A stretch of DNA of 64,000 nt from Klebsiella michiganensis. GTDB taxonomy: Bacteria > Pseudomonadota > Gammaproteobacteria > Enterobacterales > Enterobacteriaceae. Below the pieces are notes generated by a model that saw only the letters and a program-made list of their open reading frames with translations, was not told where the DNA came from and did no database searches. Positions 19,003 through 28,016 of this stretch are shown here, piece by piece. The translations under genes were made by a program, and so were the position numbers. The stretch is from positions 682,001-746,000 of the forward strand of contig NZ_PRDB01000002.1 in assembly GCF_002925905.1 (NCBI RefSeq), read 5' to 3'. Positions within the stretch are counted from its first letter, which is position 1; every line of letters starts with the position of its first letter.

Positions 19003-19697
19003 CATTACGCGTCGCAATCATCGAAGATAGCGCTGATTTACTCGACGAGCTGCTGGCTTTTTTGCGCCATCGCGGCTTCGATGCCTGGGGCGTGGGCAGC
19101 GCCGAAGCCTTCTGGCGGCAGCTGCATCGCGATCCGGTTGATATTGTGCTTATCGATATTGGCTTGCCGGGTGAGGACGGCTTTAGCGTGCTGGACTATT
19201 TGCACGAAATTGGCCAGTTCGGCCTGGTGGTGGTGACCGCCAGAGGGCATGAGCAGGATCGGCTCCAGGCCTTAAACGCCGGCGCCGATCTCTATCTCAT
19301 CAAGCCGGTCAACTTTTCCGACCTCGCGGAGAGCATCCAGGCGCTGGGCTCCCGGCTTCGCCAGCAACAACCGGCGGAACGCGTCAATCCGCCGCTATCA
19401 GCAGAGCGGCCAGCGCCGTCTCACTGGGTACTCCAGAGCGAGCGCCTTGTGGCGCCGTCTGGGCTGGCCCTGCCGCTCACGCAGCAAGAGTATCGGCTGC
19501 TGGAAGTGTTAATGCGTAACCGCAATGAGGTCTTCAGCAAGGTTGACCTGCACACCTCTCTGTTTACCGATGAAGGCGAACCGGAACTGCACCGAATCGA
19601 CGTCGTGATCAGCCGCCTGCGCCACAAGGCCCGCCTTCATGGTATCACCCTGCCGATTCGCGCGATTTTTGGCAAAGGGCTGGCGTTTCTCTCCTGA
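18999..19697 (+). CDS. OmpR/PhoB-family response regulator
   Basis: 232 residues with an N-terminal receiver (MTLRVAIIEDSADLLDELL; acidic pocket ED; phospho-acceptor Asp53 in DIVLIDIGLPGEDG; Lys of LIKPVNF) and a C-terminal winged helix (LTQQEYRLLEVLMRNRNEVFSK, DVVISRLRHKARLHGI, GKGLAFLS). It overlaps the kinase gene by 4 bases, so the pair is translationally coupled. Targets are unknown; the divergent citrate synthase paralogue is the nearest candidate. The gap after it (19698-20063) contains a CCGGCAGC/GCTGCCGG hairpin and AT-rich DNA. Confidence 0.9.
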   Translation: MTLRVAIIEDSADLLDELLAFLRHRGFDAWGVGSAEAFWRQLHRDPVDIVLIDIGLPGEDGFSVLDYLHEIGQFGLVVVTARGHEQDRLQALNAGADLYLIKPVNFSDLAESIQALGSRLRQQQPAERVNPPLSAERPAPSHWVLQSERLVAPSGLALPLTQQEYRLLEVLMRNRNEVFSKVDLHTSLFTDEGEPELHRIDVVISRLRHKARLHGITLPIRAIFGKGLAFLS

Positions 19698-20063
19698 CCT
19701 TTCCCCGGCCGGCAGCAGCAGCGCTGCCGGTCAGTATTCCGCCATCCGCGCGGCGTCATTGCGAAGTTGTTTTCAGTTTTGCTCCTCTTGTTAATTTTTT
19801 TCAGTTTTTGAGAGGAATGAGAGAAATGAGACTGACAGCACATTAAGAATTTTCTTACATTGACATGGCGTCGTGAGCGTTTCGACACAAAGCGGCCTGA
19901 GCTAACAGGTTGTTGCTGTATTCAGCACGAGCCGAATGCAGGCCGCTTGTCAGGCGCATTTCGTCCGCGTATCGCGAGCACGGTTTAACAAAGAGTATAA
20001 AAATATTCCCGTGCCTGCGAGATACATTTTTAACACCAAAAATCAAGATAAAGGATCTCTATT

Positions 20064-20204
20064 ATGGCCATGCAAACATGGTTAGCCTTATTGCTGTGCG
20101 TATTTTGCCTTTGCGTTTCTGTTTATAGTCTTGTGTCGTATATCCGCGACAGGCGAAAACAGAAATTTCCGTTTTCAGCAAAGAACTCTACGCGCAGAAA
20201 ATAA
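20064..20204 (+). CDS. Small single-span membrane protein (46 aa)
   Basis: A short frame starting ATGGCCATGCAAACATGG with AAGGATCT just upstream. The product begins MAMQTWLALLLCVFCLCVSV, then YSLVSYIRDRRKQKFPFSAK, and ends NSTRRK. Residues about 6-27 form one hydrophobic, Cys-rich helix, and the tail is strongly basic, so an N-out, C-in inner-membrane topology is expected. It resembles the class of tiny membrane proteins annotated in Klebsiella, but I cannot name a function. It precedes a LuxR-type HTH gene by about 110 bases on the same strand. Confidence 0.6.
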   Translation: MAMQTWLALLLCVFCLCVSVYSLVSYIRDRRKQKFPFSAKNSTRRK

Positions 20205-20312
20205 CTAAAGCCACATTAATAATAACCAAATCTGCATAGCAACAATCACCGCTTACGCCCGGAGGATTGATCACAACATGGCGTTATGTTGATTTATCAG
20301 GGAAATAACGCC

Positions 20313-20930
20313 ATGAAAAAAATAAACATCGCCATCAACACCAGGAATACCTTTCTCCGAGAGTCGTTGGTTGCCATAGTCAATGAGCTCATCAGCCGCA
20401 GCGGTAACCTTAAAGCCGCTTTTTCTTATAAGCATAATGATTTTTTAGATAAGGATATCATCATTGCTGAAGTTCTTCCCGGCGAGATCTATCTGTGCAA
20501 TACCAGTATAAAGAACCGTAAAAAAAACAGTTCGGTGATTATATTGCACAGCTATGACAAACTTCCGGAAAAGGAGCTGATCGTCAACTGCCTTAAGGGC
20601 GTTATCTTTGTCTCAATCAAAGCCGTTAATATCGATAAGATGTTTGAAATCATTGGCCACGAGCTGAAAAGAAGTGAACTTCTTCCTCTGACGCAGGAGA
20701 TGGACTCACCGCTAATTTGCACTCACTGCCCGCATAATATGTTGTCCAAATCGCAGGTAGCCGTCGCCACCGGCATTATTCATGGCTTTGATATCGGTAA
20801 AATTTCTGCTCTCAACAAAGTCACCCCCAAAACCATCACCTGGCACAAAAGCAAAATTATGGAAAAATACAGCCTTAATAACAATTATGACTTTTTCCAG
20901 TTTATTAACTTATTAAAAGAGCGCTGGTAA
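20313..20930 (+). CDS. LuxR-type HTH regulator (RcsA-like layout)
   Basis: 205 residues from ATG 20313 (MKKINIAINTRNTFLRES, with GGAA eight bases before); an alternative ATG at 20286 adds nine residues. The N-terminal part (about 1-130) has a receiver-like hydrophobic pattern but no obvious Asp phosphorylation pocket. The C-terminal part (about 140-200) is a LuxR-type helix-turn-helix (LSKSQVAVATGIIHGFDIGKISALNKVTPKTITWHKSKIM). This layout is that of RcsA/BglJ/MrkI-type regulators, which often act with a partner. AT-rich composition differs from neighbouring genes and suggests transfer. Ahead of it, ATG 20278 opens a 4-codon frame (MALC) that overlaps the 20286 ATG. Confidence 0.7.
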   Translation: MKKINIAINTRNTFLRESLVAIVNELISRSGNLKAAFSYKHNDFLDKDIIIAEVLPGEIYLCNTSIKNRKKNSSVIILHSYDKLPEKELIVNCLKGVIFVSIKAVNIDKMFEIIGHELKRSELLPLTQEMDSPLICTHCPHNMLSKSQVAVATGIIHGFDIGKISALNKVTPKTITWHKSKIMEKYSLNNNYDFFQFINLLKERW

Positions 20931-21154
20931 ACGCGCGCACGCGCCATCGACGATCGCATTATGTACCGTAAAATTAAGAATTTGCTGGCTTGCGAGGAAC
21001 GGGATTCCGAAAAAGATCGGTAAAATGAAAAACATCTACTCAGGCGTTACGGGCAGCGGGTAACATGACCCGGTTCCCTGGTATGAAAATACCGGAGCGT
21101 ATTTTTATACAATAAAAAATGCCTCTACCAGGGAATCTGTTACTTCGTCACATT

Positions 21155-21185
21155 GCCCCTGGCGTGCCTGTCAGGGGCCTCTTTT
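21155..21185 (+). terminator. Intrinsic terminator after the LuxR-type gene
   Basis: GCCCCTG (21155-21161) and CAGGGGC (21172-21178) form a 7-bp stem followed by CTCTTTTT on the plus strand. A looser inverted repeat, TTCCCTGGTA/TACCAGGGAA (21074-21083, 21126-21135), lies just before it. Confidence 0.65.
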
Positions 21186-21192
21186 TCTGCGC

Positions 21193-21219
21193 AAAAAGCG
21201 ACCCCGTCAGAGAGGCCGC
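21193..21219 (-). terminator. Intrinsic terminator of the symporter gene
   Basis: On the minus strand GCGGCC and GGTCGC pair (with one G-T pair) around a 15-base loop, and TTTTT follows. It begins 8 bases after the symporter stop codon. Confidence 0.5.
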
Positions 21220-21226
21220 CCGACGA

Positions 21227-22501
21227 TCAGGCTTGCGCCTGCTGAGGCGCGACTTCAGCCTCGGGTACCTCATTCTGCGACAGACCTTCATTTTTTGACA
21301 GCATCGCCGTCGCAATCCCGTTACCCAGCACGTTAATCGCTGAACGCCCCATATCGAGGAAATGGTCAATCCCCATCAGCAGTAAAATACCCGCCACCGG
21401 AATATTGAAGCTCGGGATGGTCGCCGCCAGCACCACCAGCGCCGAACGCGGTACCCCGGCAATCCCTTTCGAAGCCAGCATCAGCGTCAGCATCATTACG
21501 GTAATCTCGCTAAAGCTCAGCTGAATATTGTAAGCCTGGGCGATAAACATGGCGGCAAAAGAGCAGTAGACCATTGAACCGACCAGATTAAAGGAGTAGC
21601 CAATTGGCAGCACAAACGACGCGATATTACGCGAGCAGCCAAATTCCACCAGACGCTCCAGGGTCTTCGGATAGGCCGCCTCGGAGCTGCTGGTCGTGAA
21701 CGCCACCAGCACCGGATCTTTGAGCATGTTCAGCAGGCGAAAAACCTCTTTTTTGAGCACCATATACCCCACCGCCAGCAGCACCGCGCTGGTCAGCAGA
21801 ATCGCGACATAGTATCCGCCGATAAACGAGGCGTAATTAAGCAGGATCCCCAGCCCCTGCGAGGCGATAACCGAAGAGATCGCGGCGAAAATCGCCAGCG
21901 GCGCGACGTACATCACGTACCCGGTCACCTTCAGCATAATATGGGAAACCACGTTCAGCGCCGCCACCAGCGGGGCGTTGAATTTCTCCCCCAGCGATGC
22001 CCCGGCAATACCGAAGAACATCGAGAACACCACGATTTGCAGAATCTCGTTGTTGGACATCGCCTCGGTAATGCTGGTGGGGATGGTATGGGTCAGAAAG
22101 CCTTTCAGGCTCATCCCGCTCACCGCCAGCCCAGTATCCACGGACTCTTTCGGGATCGCCAGGTTCAAACCGGCGCCGGGATGCTCGAGGGTAACAATCA
22201 CCAGCCCGACCAGAATGGAGAGAATGGACGAGGTAATAAACCACACCATGGCTTTACCGCCGACCCGCCCAATGGTCGCCGTTTCGCCCAGCCGCATAAT
22301 ACCCACCGTCAGGGTACTGAACACTAACGGCGCAATGACCATCTTAATCAGGCGCAGAAACACGTCGGTAAGCAGCGTAATGTTTTCCGACCATGCGGTA
22401 ATGGTCGTTTGCCCGGCGTAAGCGTGGATGGCCGCGCCGGAGAGGATCCCCAACAGCATGAAGATGACGATGAACAGCGTGAGTTTGTTTGCACTTGCCA
22501 C
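21227..22501 (-). CDS. Dicarboxylate/amino acid:cation symporter (DAACS family)
   Basis: A 424-residue membrane protein of the GltP/DctA family. The re-entrant serine motif is present as TSSSEAAYPKTLERL, followed by the helix-7 region YSFNLVGSMVYCSFAAMF and the TM8 end DHFLDMGRSAINVLGNGIAT. The last is closer to DctA's LTNLVGNGVAT than to GltP's Asp-rich form. It would import C4-dicarboxylates, or an acidic amino acid, with protons or sodium. The substrate cannot be fixed from sequence alone. It is a monocistronic minus-strand unit with its own terminator. Confidence 0.85.
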   Translation of the reverse strand: MASANKLTLFIVIFMLLGILSGAAIHAYAGQTTITAWSENITLLTDVFLRLIKMVIAPLVFSTLTVGIMRLGETATIGRVGGKAMVWFITSSILSILVGLVIVTLEHPGAGLNLAIPKESVDTGLAVSGMSLKGFLTHTIPTSITEAMSNNEILQIVVFSMFFGIAGASLGEKFNAPLVAALNVVSHIMLKVTGYVMYVAPLAIFAAISSVIASQGLGILLNYASFIGGYYVAILLTSAVLLAVGYMVLKKEVFRLLNMLKDPVLVAFTTSSSEAAYPKTLERLVEFGCSRNIASFVLPIGYSFNLVGSMVYCSFAAMFIAQAYNIQLSFSEITVMMLTLMLASKGIAGVPRSALVVLAATIPSFNIPVAGILLLMGIDHFLDMGRSAINVLGNGIATAMLSKNEGLSQNEVPEAEVAPQQAQA

Positions 22502-22693
22502 AAAAATTAACCCCTGATTTATTTAACGTGTTGTTTTTTAATGTATATATGCTTTATTTATTGGAATACATTAAACATTCACCACATAAATTGAATAAAA
22601 GCAGGCGGGGTTACAACTCTTTTTTAGTTTTTATAGTAAAAGTTAATGTGCTCGTTGATATGCATCAAACCGTGTCGCGCCGCCGGTAAGATG

Positions 22694-22726
22694 AAAAAGG
22701 CGCCGGCGTCAGAGGACAACCGGCGC
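22694..22726 (-). terminator. Intrinsic terminator of the peptide-transport operon
   Basis: On the minus strand GCGCCGG and CCGGCGC (22720-22726, 22700-22706) form a stem followed by CTTTTT. It lies 10 bases after the stop of the binding-protein gene and closes the operon that starts at 28915. Confidence 0.7.
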
Positions 22727-22735
22727 AAAGAGGCA

Positions 22736-24253
22736 TTAGTGTTTTACGGTATCCTCCAGGAAGAAACGTCCCAGCGGATTCTGATAAAAACCGTCGATAT
22801 TTTTGCGGCTGACGTTGCGGTACGGGCTGTAATACAGATCGACCCAGTTCACGTCGGCCTTAGCCATTTTTTGCAGGTCGATATACATCTGCTCGCGCTT
22901 TTTACTGTCCATTTCAACGCGCGCGGCGGCCACCAGCGCTTTAACCTGGTCGTTATGATAGCGGGTCATATAGTTCATATTGGCATCGTGACCCAGCACG
23001 AAGGTGGTTTTCTGATCGGGGTCGAGAATATCGTTGGTCCAGTACATCACCGATATATCGTACTCCCCGGCCACCAGCATATCCCAGCTCTGGCTCGGGT
23101 CGACTTTTTGCAAATTCACCGTCACCCCGGCTTTTGCCAGCTGCTGTTGTAGCAAAATGGCAATTTGCTCATCGACTTCATCCCCGGCATTGACCACATA
23201 GTTCAGCTTCAGGTCGGCAGCGCCCGCCGCTTTCAGCATCGCTTTGGCCTTTTGCGGATCGTATGGCCGGCGAAGATTATCCTGATAGTGGTAAAGCGCT
23301 CCGGCGGGAATATAGGAATTGGCCACCTGACCGTAGCCAAAGGTCACGGTTTTCACAATCGCGTCTTTATCAATCGCGAAGTCCAGCGCCTGACGGACTT
23401 CCACCTTGCCCAGCGCGCCGTGAGAATGATTGATCAGCAGATGGTCCTCGCGAGTAGAAGGATCCAGCTCCACCTTCAGATTGGCATCCTTTTGTAACGA
23501 TGCAATGCGCGAGAAAGGCACGGTCAGCGCAGCGTCAAGTTCGCCGGCCTGCACTTTCAGCATGCGGGTATTGTCGTCCGGAATGGTTAACCACTCCACG
23601 CCATCCAGGCTGACGTTTTTCGCCTGCCAGAAGTTCGGGTTCTTCACCAGTACGATCTTTTCTCCGCGCAGCCACTCTTTCACGCTAAACGCGCCGGAGC
23701 CCACGGGCTTTTCGGCAAACGCCTCTTCGCCTTCCGCCTTCATCGCCTGCTGGGAAATCACCGAAGCGTTCGGCAGCGCCAGCTGCGATAAGAACGGCGC
23801 TGAAGGCGATTTCAGCGTCACCACCAGCGTGCGCGGGTCCGTGGCTTCCGCTTTGGCAATAATGCTATAGGAATCCCGCCACAGCGAGCCTTCATCATCG
23901 CGGATACGGATCAGGCTAAACGCCGCATCGCTGGCGGTCAGCGGCGTACCGTCCGAGAACCGGGTTTCGCGAATTTTGAAGGTATAGACTTTGCCATCCG
24001 GGGAAATCGTCCAGCTCTCGGCCACGCCCGGCTCCAGCTTCGTCCCGCTTTTATCCACCCGCACCAGCGGGTCAAAGACGTTGGAAAAGACCCAGTTATC
24101 CGCATTTTGCGCCGATTTTATCGGGTCAAACGTGGTACTATCCTCCCGGCGGCCAATGGTCAATACGCCGGCCGCCTGAGCTATTTCACTCACCACGCTG
24201 AGCGCCAGAAAAACGCTCGCCGCCAGTAACTTAATCTGCCTGTGCTTCATCAA
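22736..24253 (-). CDS. Periplasmic solute-binding protein, SBP_bac_5 (peptide) family
   Basis: 505 residues with a signal peptide (MMKHRQIKLLAASVFLALSV...AQA) and the family-5 binding fold: LTIGRREDSTTFDPIKSAQN, WTISPDGKVYTFKIRE, RFSDGTPLTASDAAFS, VEWLTIPDDNTRMLKVQAGE. It would deliver a peptide or peptide-like ligand to the permeases. Unusually it is the last gene of its operon, overlapping the preceding ATPase gene by 23 bases. With the iminopeptidase-like enzymes and the LuxR solo upstream, it is a candidate signal-import protein, analogous to AapF of the Pseudomonas PipR system. Confidence 0.9.
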   Translation of the reverse strand: MMKHRQIKLLAASVFLALSVVSEIAQAAGVLTIGRREDSTTFDPIKSAQNADNWVFSNVFDPLVRVDKSGTKLEPGVAESWTISPDGKVYTFKIRETRFSDGTPLTASDAAFSLIRIRDDEGSLWRDSYSIIAKAEATDPRTLVVTLKSPSAPFLSQLALPNASVISQQAMKAEGEEAFAEKPVGSGAFSVKEWLRGEKIVLVKNPNFWQAKNVSLDGVEWLTIPDDNTRMLKVQAGELDAALTVPFSRIASLQKDANLKVELDPSTREDHLLINHSHGALGKVEVRQALDFAIDKDAIVKTVTFGYGQVANSYIPAGALYHYQDNLRRPYDPQKAKAMLKAAGAADLKLNYVVNAGDEVDEQIAILLQQQLAKAGVTVNLQKVDPSQSWDMLVAGEYDISVMYWTNDILDPDQKTTFVLGHDANMNYMTRYHNDQVKALVAAARVEMDSKKREQMYIDLQKMAKADVNWVDLYYSPYRNVSRKNIDGFYQNPLGRFFLEDTVKH

Positions 24254-25265
24254 AAGATCCCCCAGTTAAAGGAAAAACGGTCTCATCGCCCGCGAGGTTG
24301 AGCACGCAGGCATAAGCGCGATCGGCAATCTGCCGGGTTGGTGGTGGTGCGCCGGTGCGGCACTGCACCTGCGCATAAGGGCAGCGCGGATGAAATGCAC
24401 AGCCTTGTGGAACGGCTACGGGACTGGGCGGCTCGCCCCCCAGCAAATTTTTCGGCAGCGGTTTATCCGGGTCGATTTCCGGGATCGCCGAGACCAGCGC
24501 GGCGGTATAGGGATGCAGCGGTCGAGTGAAGACCGCTTCTGCCGGCCCCTCTTCCACAATTCTCCCGAGATACATCACCGCAACGCGATCGCAGAGTCGC
24601 CGCACAATCGCCAGATCGTGGGCGATAAACAGAATCGCCAGCCCCATCTTTTCCCGCAGATCCATCAGCAGGTTGACGATCTGTCCCTGAATAGAGACGT
24701 CCAGCGCCGCGACGCACTCATCGGCCACGATCAGCCGCGGCTCCATGGCCAGCGCTCTGGCAATACCGACGCGCTGGCACTGGCCGCCGCTTAGCTGAGA
24801 CGGTTTCGCGCTGGCCTGCTGCGGACGCAGGCCGACCAGGGTGAGCAGTTCCGCAACCCGCAGCGCTTCCTGCCCGCGCGGGACTTTCTGATGCACGCGC
24901 AGCACCTCGGAGATGCTTTCTCCTACGGTCTGCCTGGGATTTAACGAGGCATAGGGATCCTGGAAAATCATCGCGCTTTGCTGGCGCAGACGGGCAATAT
25001 CGCTGGTTAAGCCATGGGTAATGCGCTGTCCGGCGAACCGCACCTCGCCATCGGCAACCTGTTCAAGCTGTAACAGCGCTCGGCCAAGCGTGCTCTTGCC
25101 GCTGCCGGACTCGCCGACCAGACCGAGGGTTTCGCCGGGAAAGATCTGCATCGTGATCTGGTTCACCGCGTGCACTACCCGCTTCGGCTGCCAAAGACCG
25201 CCCGATACCGGGAAGGTGACGCAAAGATTATCGGCCTCAAGCAGCGGCCAGCGAGCGTTAACCAT
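24231..25265 (-). CDS. Peptide-type ABC transporter ATPase (DppF/OppF class)
   Basis: 344 residues. Walker [18 protein letters not shown], signature LSGGQCQRVGIARALA, Walker B LIVADECVAALDVSIQ and the switch His in LFIAHDLAIV are visible. The C-terminal oligopeptide-family extension with a Cys cluster (GCAFHPRCPYAQVQC) is present, the region that in related transporters binds an iron-sulphur cluster. It pairs with the ATPase gene just upstream; the two genes abut at 25265. Confidence 0.93.
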   Translation of the reverse strand: MVNARWPLLEADNLCVTFPVSGGLWQPKRVVHAVNQITMQIFPGETLGLVGESGSGKSTLGRALLQLEQVADGEVRFAGQRITHGLTSDIARLRQQSAMIFQDPYASLNPRQTVGESISEVLRVHQKVPRGQEALRVAELLTLVGLRPQQASAKPSQLSGGQCQRVGIARALAMEPRLIVADECVAALDVSIQGQIVNLLMDLREKMGLAILFIAHDLAIVRRLCDRVAVMYLGRIVEEGPAEAVFTRPLHPYTAALVSAIPEIDPDKPLPKNLLGGEPPSPVAVPQGCAFHPRCPYAQVQCRTGAPPPTRQIADRAYACVLNLAGDETVFPLTGGSFDEAQAD

Positions 25266-26239
25266 TATCCCTCCTGCCGTGCTGGCAAAATGTGATGGCA
25301 GGCCACCGCATGGCTATGGCAACCCTGCCCGTAACGCAGCAATGGCTGGCTCTGACACGCTTCATCGGCGCGGCGGCAGCGCGGGTGAAAGCGACACCCT
25401 GATGGGAAGTGGTCGGCGCTGGGCGGCTGGCCGTCGATGATCGTCAACCTCCCCTGCCCGCCTTCGCTGGCCGGCTGACAATCAATGAGCCCGCGGGTAT
25501 AGGGATGCAGGGGCCCGCCAAGCACTTCGCGTTTGCCGCCCACTTCACACAGTCTGCCGCCGTACATCACCGCGATCCGGTCGCAGGTTTGCGCCACCAC
25601 CCCGAGATCGTGGGTGATCATAATGACCGCCAGCCCCAGCTCGGCGCGCAGGTCGCTGAGCAGGCGCAAAATCTGCATCTGCACGGTGACGTCCAGCGCG
25701 GTGGTCGGTTCGTCGGCAATCAGCAGCCGGGGTTCCGGCGCGAGGGCAACGGCGATCATCGCCCGCTGGCGCATGCCGCCGGAAAATTCGTGCGGATAGT
25801 TATTGAGCCGATTCTGCGGGTCCGGGATACCGACCTGGCGCAGCAAGGCCAGCGCATCCTCCCGCGCCTGACGGCGGTTTGCCGCAAAGTGAAGGCGCCG
25901 GCTTTCTGCAATCTGTTCTCCAATGGTCATCACCGGATTGAGATGGCTGGTCGGGTTCTGGAAAATCATGCCGATTTCCCGGCCGCGCACCGCCGACATT
26001 TGCCCTTCGCTGAGGGACAAGATATCCCGGCCGTCCAGCAGAACCTCACCGCCGGTAATCTGCAGTCCGGCCCCCGGCAGCAGGCGCATCAGCGCCCGGC
26101 AGGTCACGGTTTTCCCCGACCCGCTTTCGCCAACCAGCCCAAGCATCTCCCCGGCTTCAAGCGTTAACGAGACGTTATCCACCAGCGCGACATCCTCGCC
26201 GCGCATGACCGTCAGCTGATTTACCTTCAGCAAGCTCAT
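25265..26239 (-). CDS. Peptide-type ABC transporter ATPase (DppD/OppD class)
   Basis: 324 residues with Walker [19 protein letters not shown], signature [16 protein letters not shown], Walker [23 protein letters not shown], and the C-terminal Cys motif [15 protein letters not shown]. It forms the heterodimeric ATPase with its downstream neighbour. It overlaps the permease gene before it by 4 bases. Confidence 0.93.
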   Translation of the reverse strand: MSLLKVNQLTVMRGEDVALVDNVSLTLEAGEMLGLVGESGSGKTVTCRALMRLLPGAGLQITGGEVLLDGRDILSLSEGQMSAVRGREIGMIFQNPTSHLNPVMTIGEQIAESRRLHFAANRRQAREDALALLRQVGIPDPQNRLNNYPHEFSGGMRQRAMIAVALAPEPRLLIADEPTTALDVTVQMQILRLLSDLRAELGLAVIMITHDLGVVAQTCDRIAVMYGGRLCEVGGKREVLGGPLHPYTRGLIDCQPASEGGQGRLTIIDGQPPSADHFPSGCRFHPRCRRADEACQSQPLLRYGQGCHSHAVACHHILPARQEG

Positions 26240-27081
26240 ACGCGTTCCCCTAGCTTATCGCCCAGCCCATCGGCCAGCAGGCTGAAGCCCATCGCCAGCA
26301 GCACGATGGCAAGCCCCGGAAAGGTGGTTATCCACCATGCGGTGGTGATAAAGCTCTGCCCTTCGGCCACCATAATCCCCCATTCGGCGGTAGGAGGCTG
26401 CACGCCGAGCCCGAGATAGCTCACCGAGGCCCCGTTCAGCAGCACCAGAACGCAGTCGGACATCGAAAAAATGATGGCTCCGGTTAGCGCATTGGGCAGC
26501 AGATGGCGGAACAAAATCCGCAGATGGCCGTAGCCCAGACTGCGGGCCGCCAGAATAAAATCGCGCTGTTTCAGCGTCAGTACCTGAGCGCGTACCAGCC
26601 GGGCGTAGGAGACCCAGCCCACCATCGCCATCGCCATATAAAAGCTGCTCAGCCCCGGCCCGAGGATGGCGATAATCGCCAGCATCAGCACCAGAAACGG
26701 AAAGGCCAGCACGATATCAATAATCCGCATCACCAGCGCGTCGGCCACGCCGCCGAGATAGCCCGCCAGCGCCCCAAGGGTGGTGCCGAGCATAAAGGGG
26801 AACAGGACCCCCAGCAGGCAGATTTGCAGATCGACCCGCGCCCCCCACAGCACGCGGGAAAAAACGTCGCGGCCAAAGTTGTCGGTACCGAAGAGATGCA
26901 CGCCGCCCGGCGGCAGCAGGCTGGAAGAGGCGTCCTGGGCAATCGGATCGAACGGCGCTATCCACGGCGCCAGACAGGCGACCAGTAGCCATAGTCCGAC
27001 TATCGCCAGCCCGGCGAAGAGCGCCTGCTGACGCGGGATCGCCCGCTGACGCAGGCGGGAAAAGGTCGCTATCGCCTTCAT
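26236..27081 (-). CDS. Peptide-type ABC transporter permease (DppC/OppC class)
   Basis: 281 residues, with an N-terminal OppC segment (LAPWIAPFDPIAQDASSSLL) and the HLFGTDNFGRDVFSRVLWGAR motif typical of DppC. Five or six transmembrane helices follow, with the EAA-type loop AARSLGYGHLRILFRHLLPN that contacts the ATPase. It overlaps both neighbours by 4 bases. Confidence 0.93.
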   Translation of the reverse strand: MKAIATFSRLRQRAIPRQQALFAGLAIVGLWLLVACLAPWIAPFDPIAQDASSSLLPPGGVHLFGTDNFGRDVFSRVLWGARVDLQICLLGVLFPFMLGTTLGALAGYLGGVADALVMRIIDIVLAFPFLVLMLAIIAILGPGLSSFYMAMAMVGWVSYARLVRAQVLTLKQRDFILAARSLGYGHLRILFRHLLPNALTGAIIFSMSDCVLVLLNGASVSYLGLGVQPPTAEWGIMVAEGQSFITTAWWITTFPGLAIVLLAMGFSLLADGLGDKLGERV

Positions 27082-28016
27082 AGTTTTATCCTCGGGTCGA
27101 GGGCCACGGTCAGGATATCCGCCAGCAGGCTGACCACCACGGTGGCAAGGGCAAAGACCATTACCACGCCCTGCACCACCATGTAGTCGCGGCTAAAAAT
27201 CGCCTTAACCAGCAGCTGTCCGAGGCCGGGGATGGCAAACACGCTTTCAATCACCACCGTACTGCCTATAAGCCAGCCAATATTCACCGCCAGCAGATTG
27301 ATGGTCGGCACCAGCGAGTTCGGCAGCACGTGCCGCCAGAAGATACGTCTTTCCTGCTGCCCGCGCGCCCGGGCCGCCACCACATAGTCGCTATTCATCT
27401 CCATCAGCAGGCTGGCGCGCAGGTTGCGAATCAATACCGCCGACAGCGCCAGCGCCACGGTCAGGCACGGCAAAACCATATGGTGCAGCTGGTCTAAAAA
27501 ATCGCTGCCGTAGCCGGAGACCGGAAACCAGCCGAGCACGATACTGAACAGCAGAATCAGCATGATGCCGAGCCAGAACGCCGGGAATCCGAGCCCGGCG
27601 GTCGTAAACAGACGAATCAACCGATCGGCGAGACGCCCGCGCTGGCGTGCGGCTATCGCCGCCAGCGGCACCGTCAACGCTACCGCCAGCAGAACGCTGC
27701 CGAGCACCAGCCACAGCGTCGGTTCCAGCCGCGAGGCAATCAGCTTCAGGGTATCCACCCGGTATACAATCGACTTCCCCAGCTCGCCCTGCAGCAGGTT
27801 GCGCAGAAAATAGCCGTACTGAACCCACAGCGGTTCATCGAGGGCAAACTGCGCGCGAATGCGGGCCAGCGCCGCCGGCGTGCTGCGCACCCCCAGCAGA
27901 ATACGCGCCGGATCGCCGGGGATCGCGCGCACCATCATGAAGGTGATCAGGCTGATACCCAGCAGAACCGGCAGCAGCTGTAGCGGGCGAAAAAGCAGAA
28001 AGCGGTAACGATGCAT
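27078..28016 (-). CDS. Peptide-type ABC transporter permease (DppB/OppB class)
   Basis: 312 residues starting MHRYRFLLFRPLQLLPVLLG, with the family motif FMMVRAIPGDPARILLG. The EAA-type loop ARGQQERRIFWRHVLPNSLVP and a conserved C-terminal end (ADILTVALDPRIKL) follow. Six membrane helices are expected. Its start coincides with the stop of the hydrolase gene upstream, so translation is coupled. Confidence 0.93.
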   Translation of the reverse strand: MHRYRFLLFRPLQLLPVLLGISLITFMMVRAIPGDPARILLGVRSTPAALARIRAQFALDEPLWVQYGYFLRNLLQGELGKSIVYRVDTLKLIASRLEPTLWLVLGSVLLAVALTVPLAAIAARQRGRLADRLIRLFTTAGLGFPAFWLGIMLILLFSIVLGWFPVSGYGSDFLDQLHHMVLPCLTVALALSAVLIRNLRASLLMEMNSDYVVAARARGQQERRIFWRHVLPNSLVPTINLLAVNIGWLIGSTVVIESVFAIPGLGQLLVKAIFSRDYMVVQGVVMVFALATVVVSLLADILTVALDPRIKL

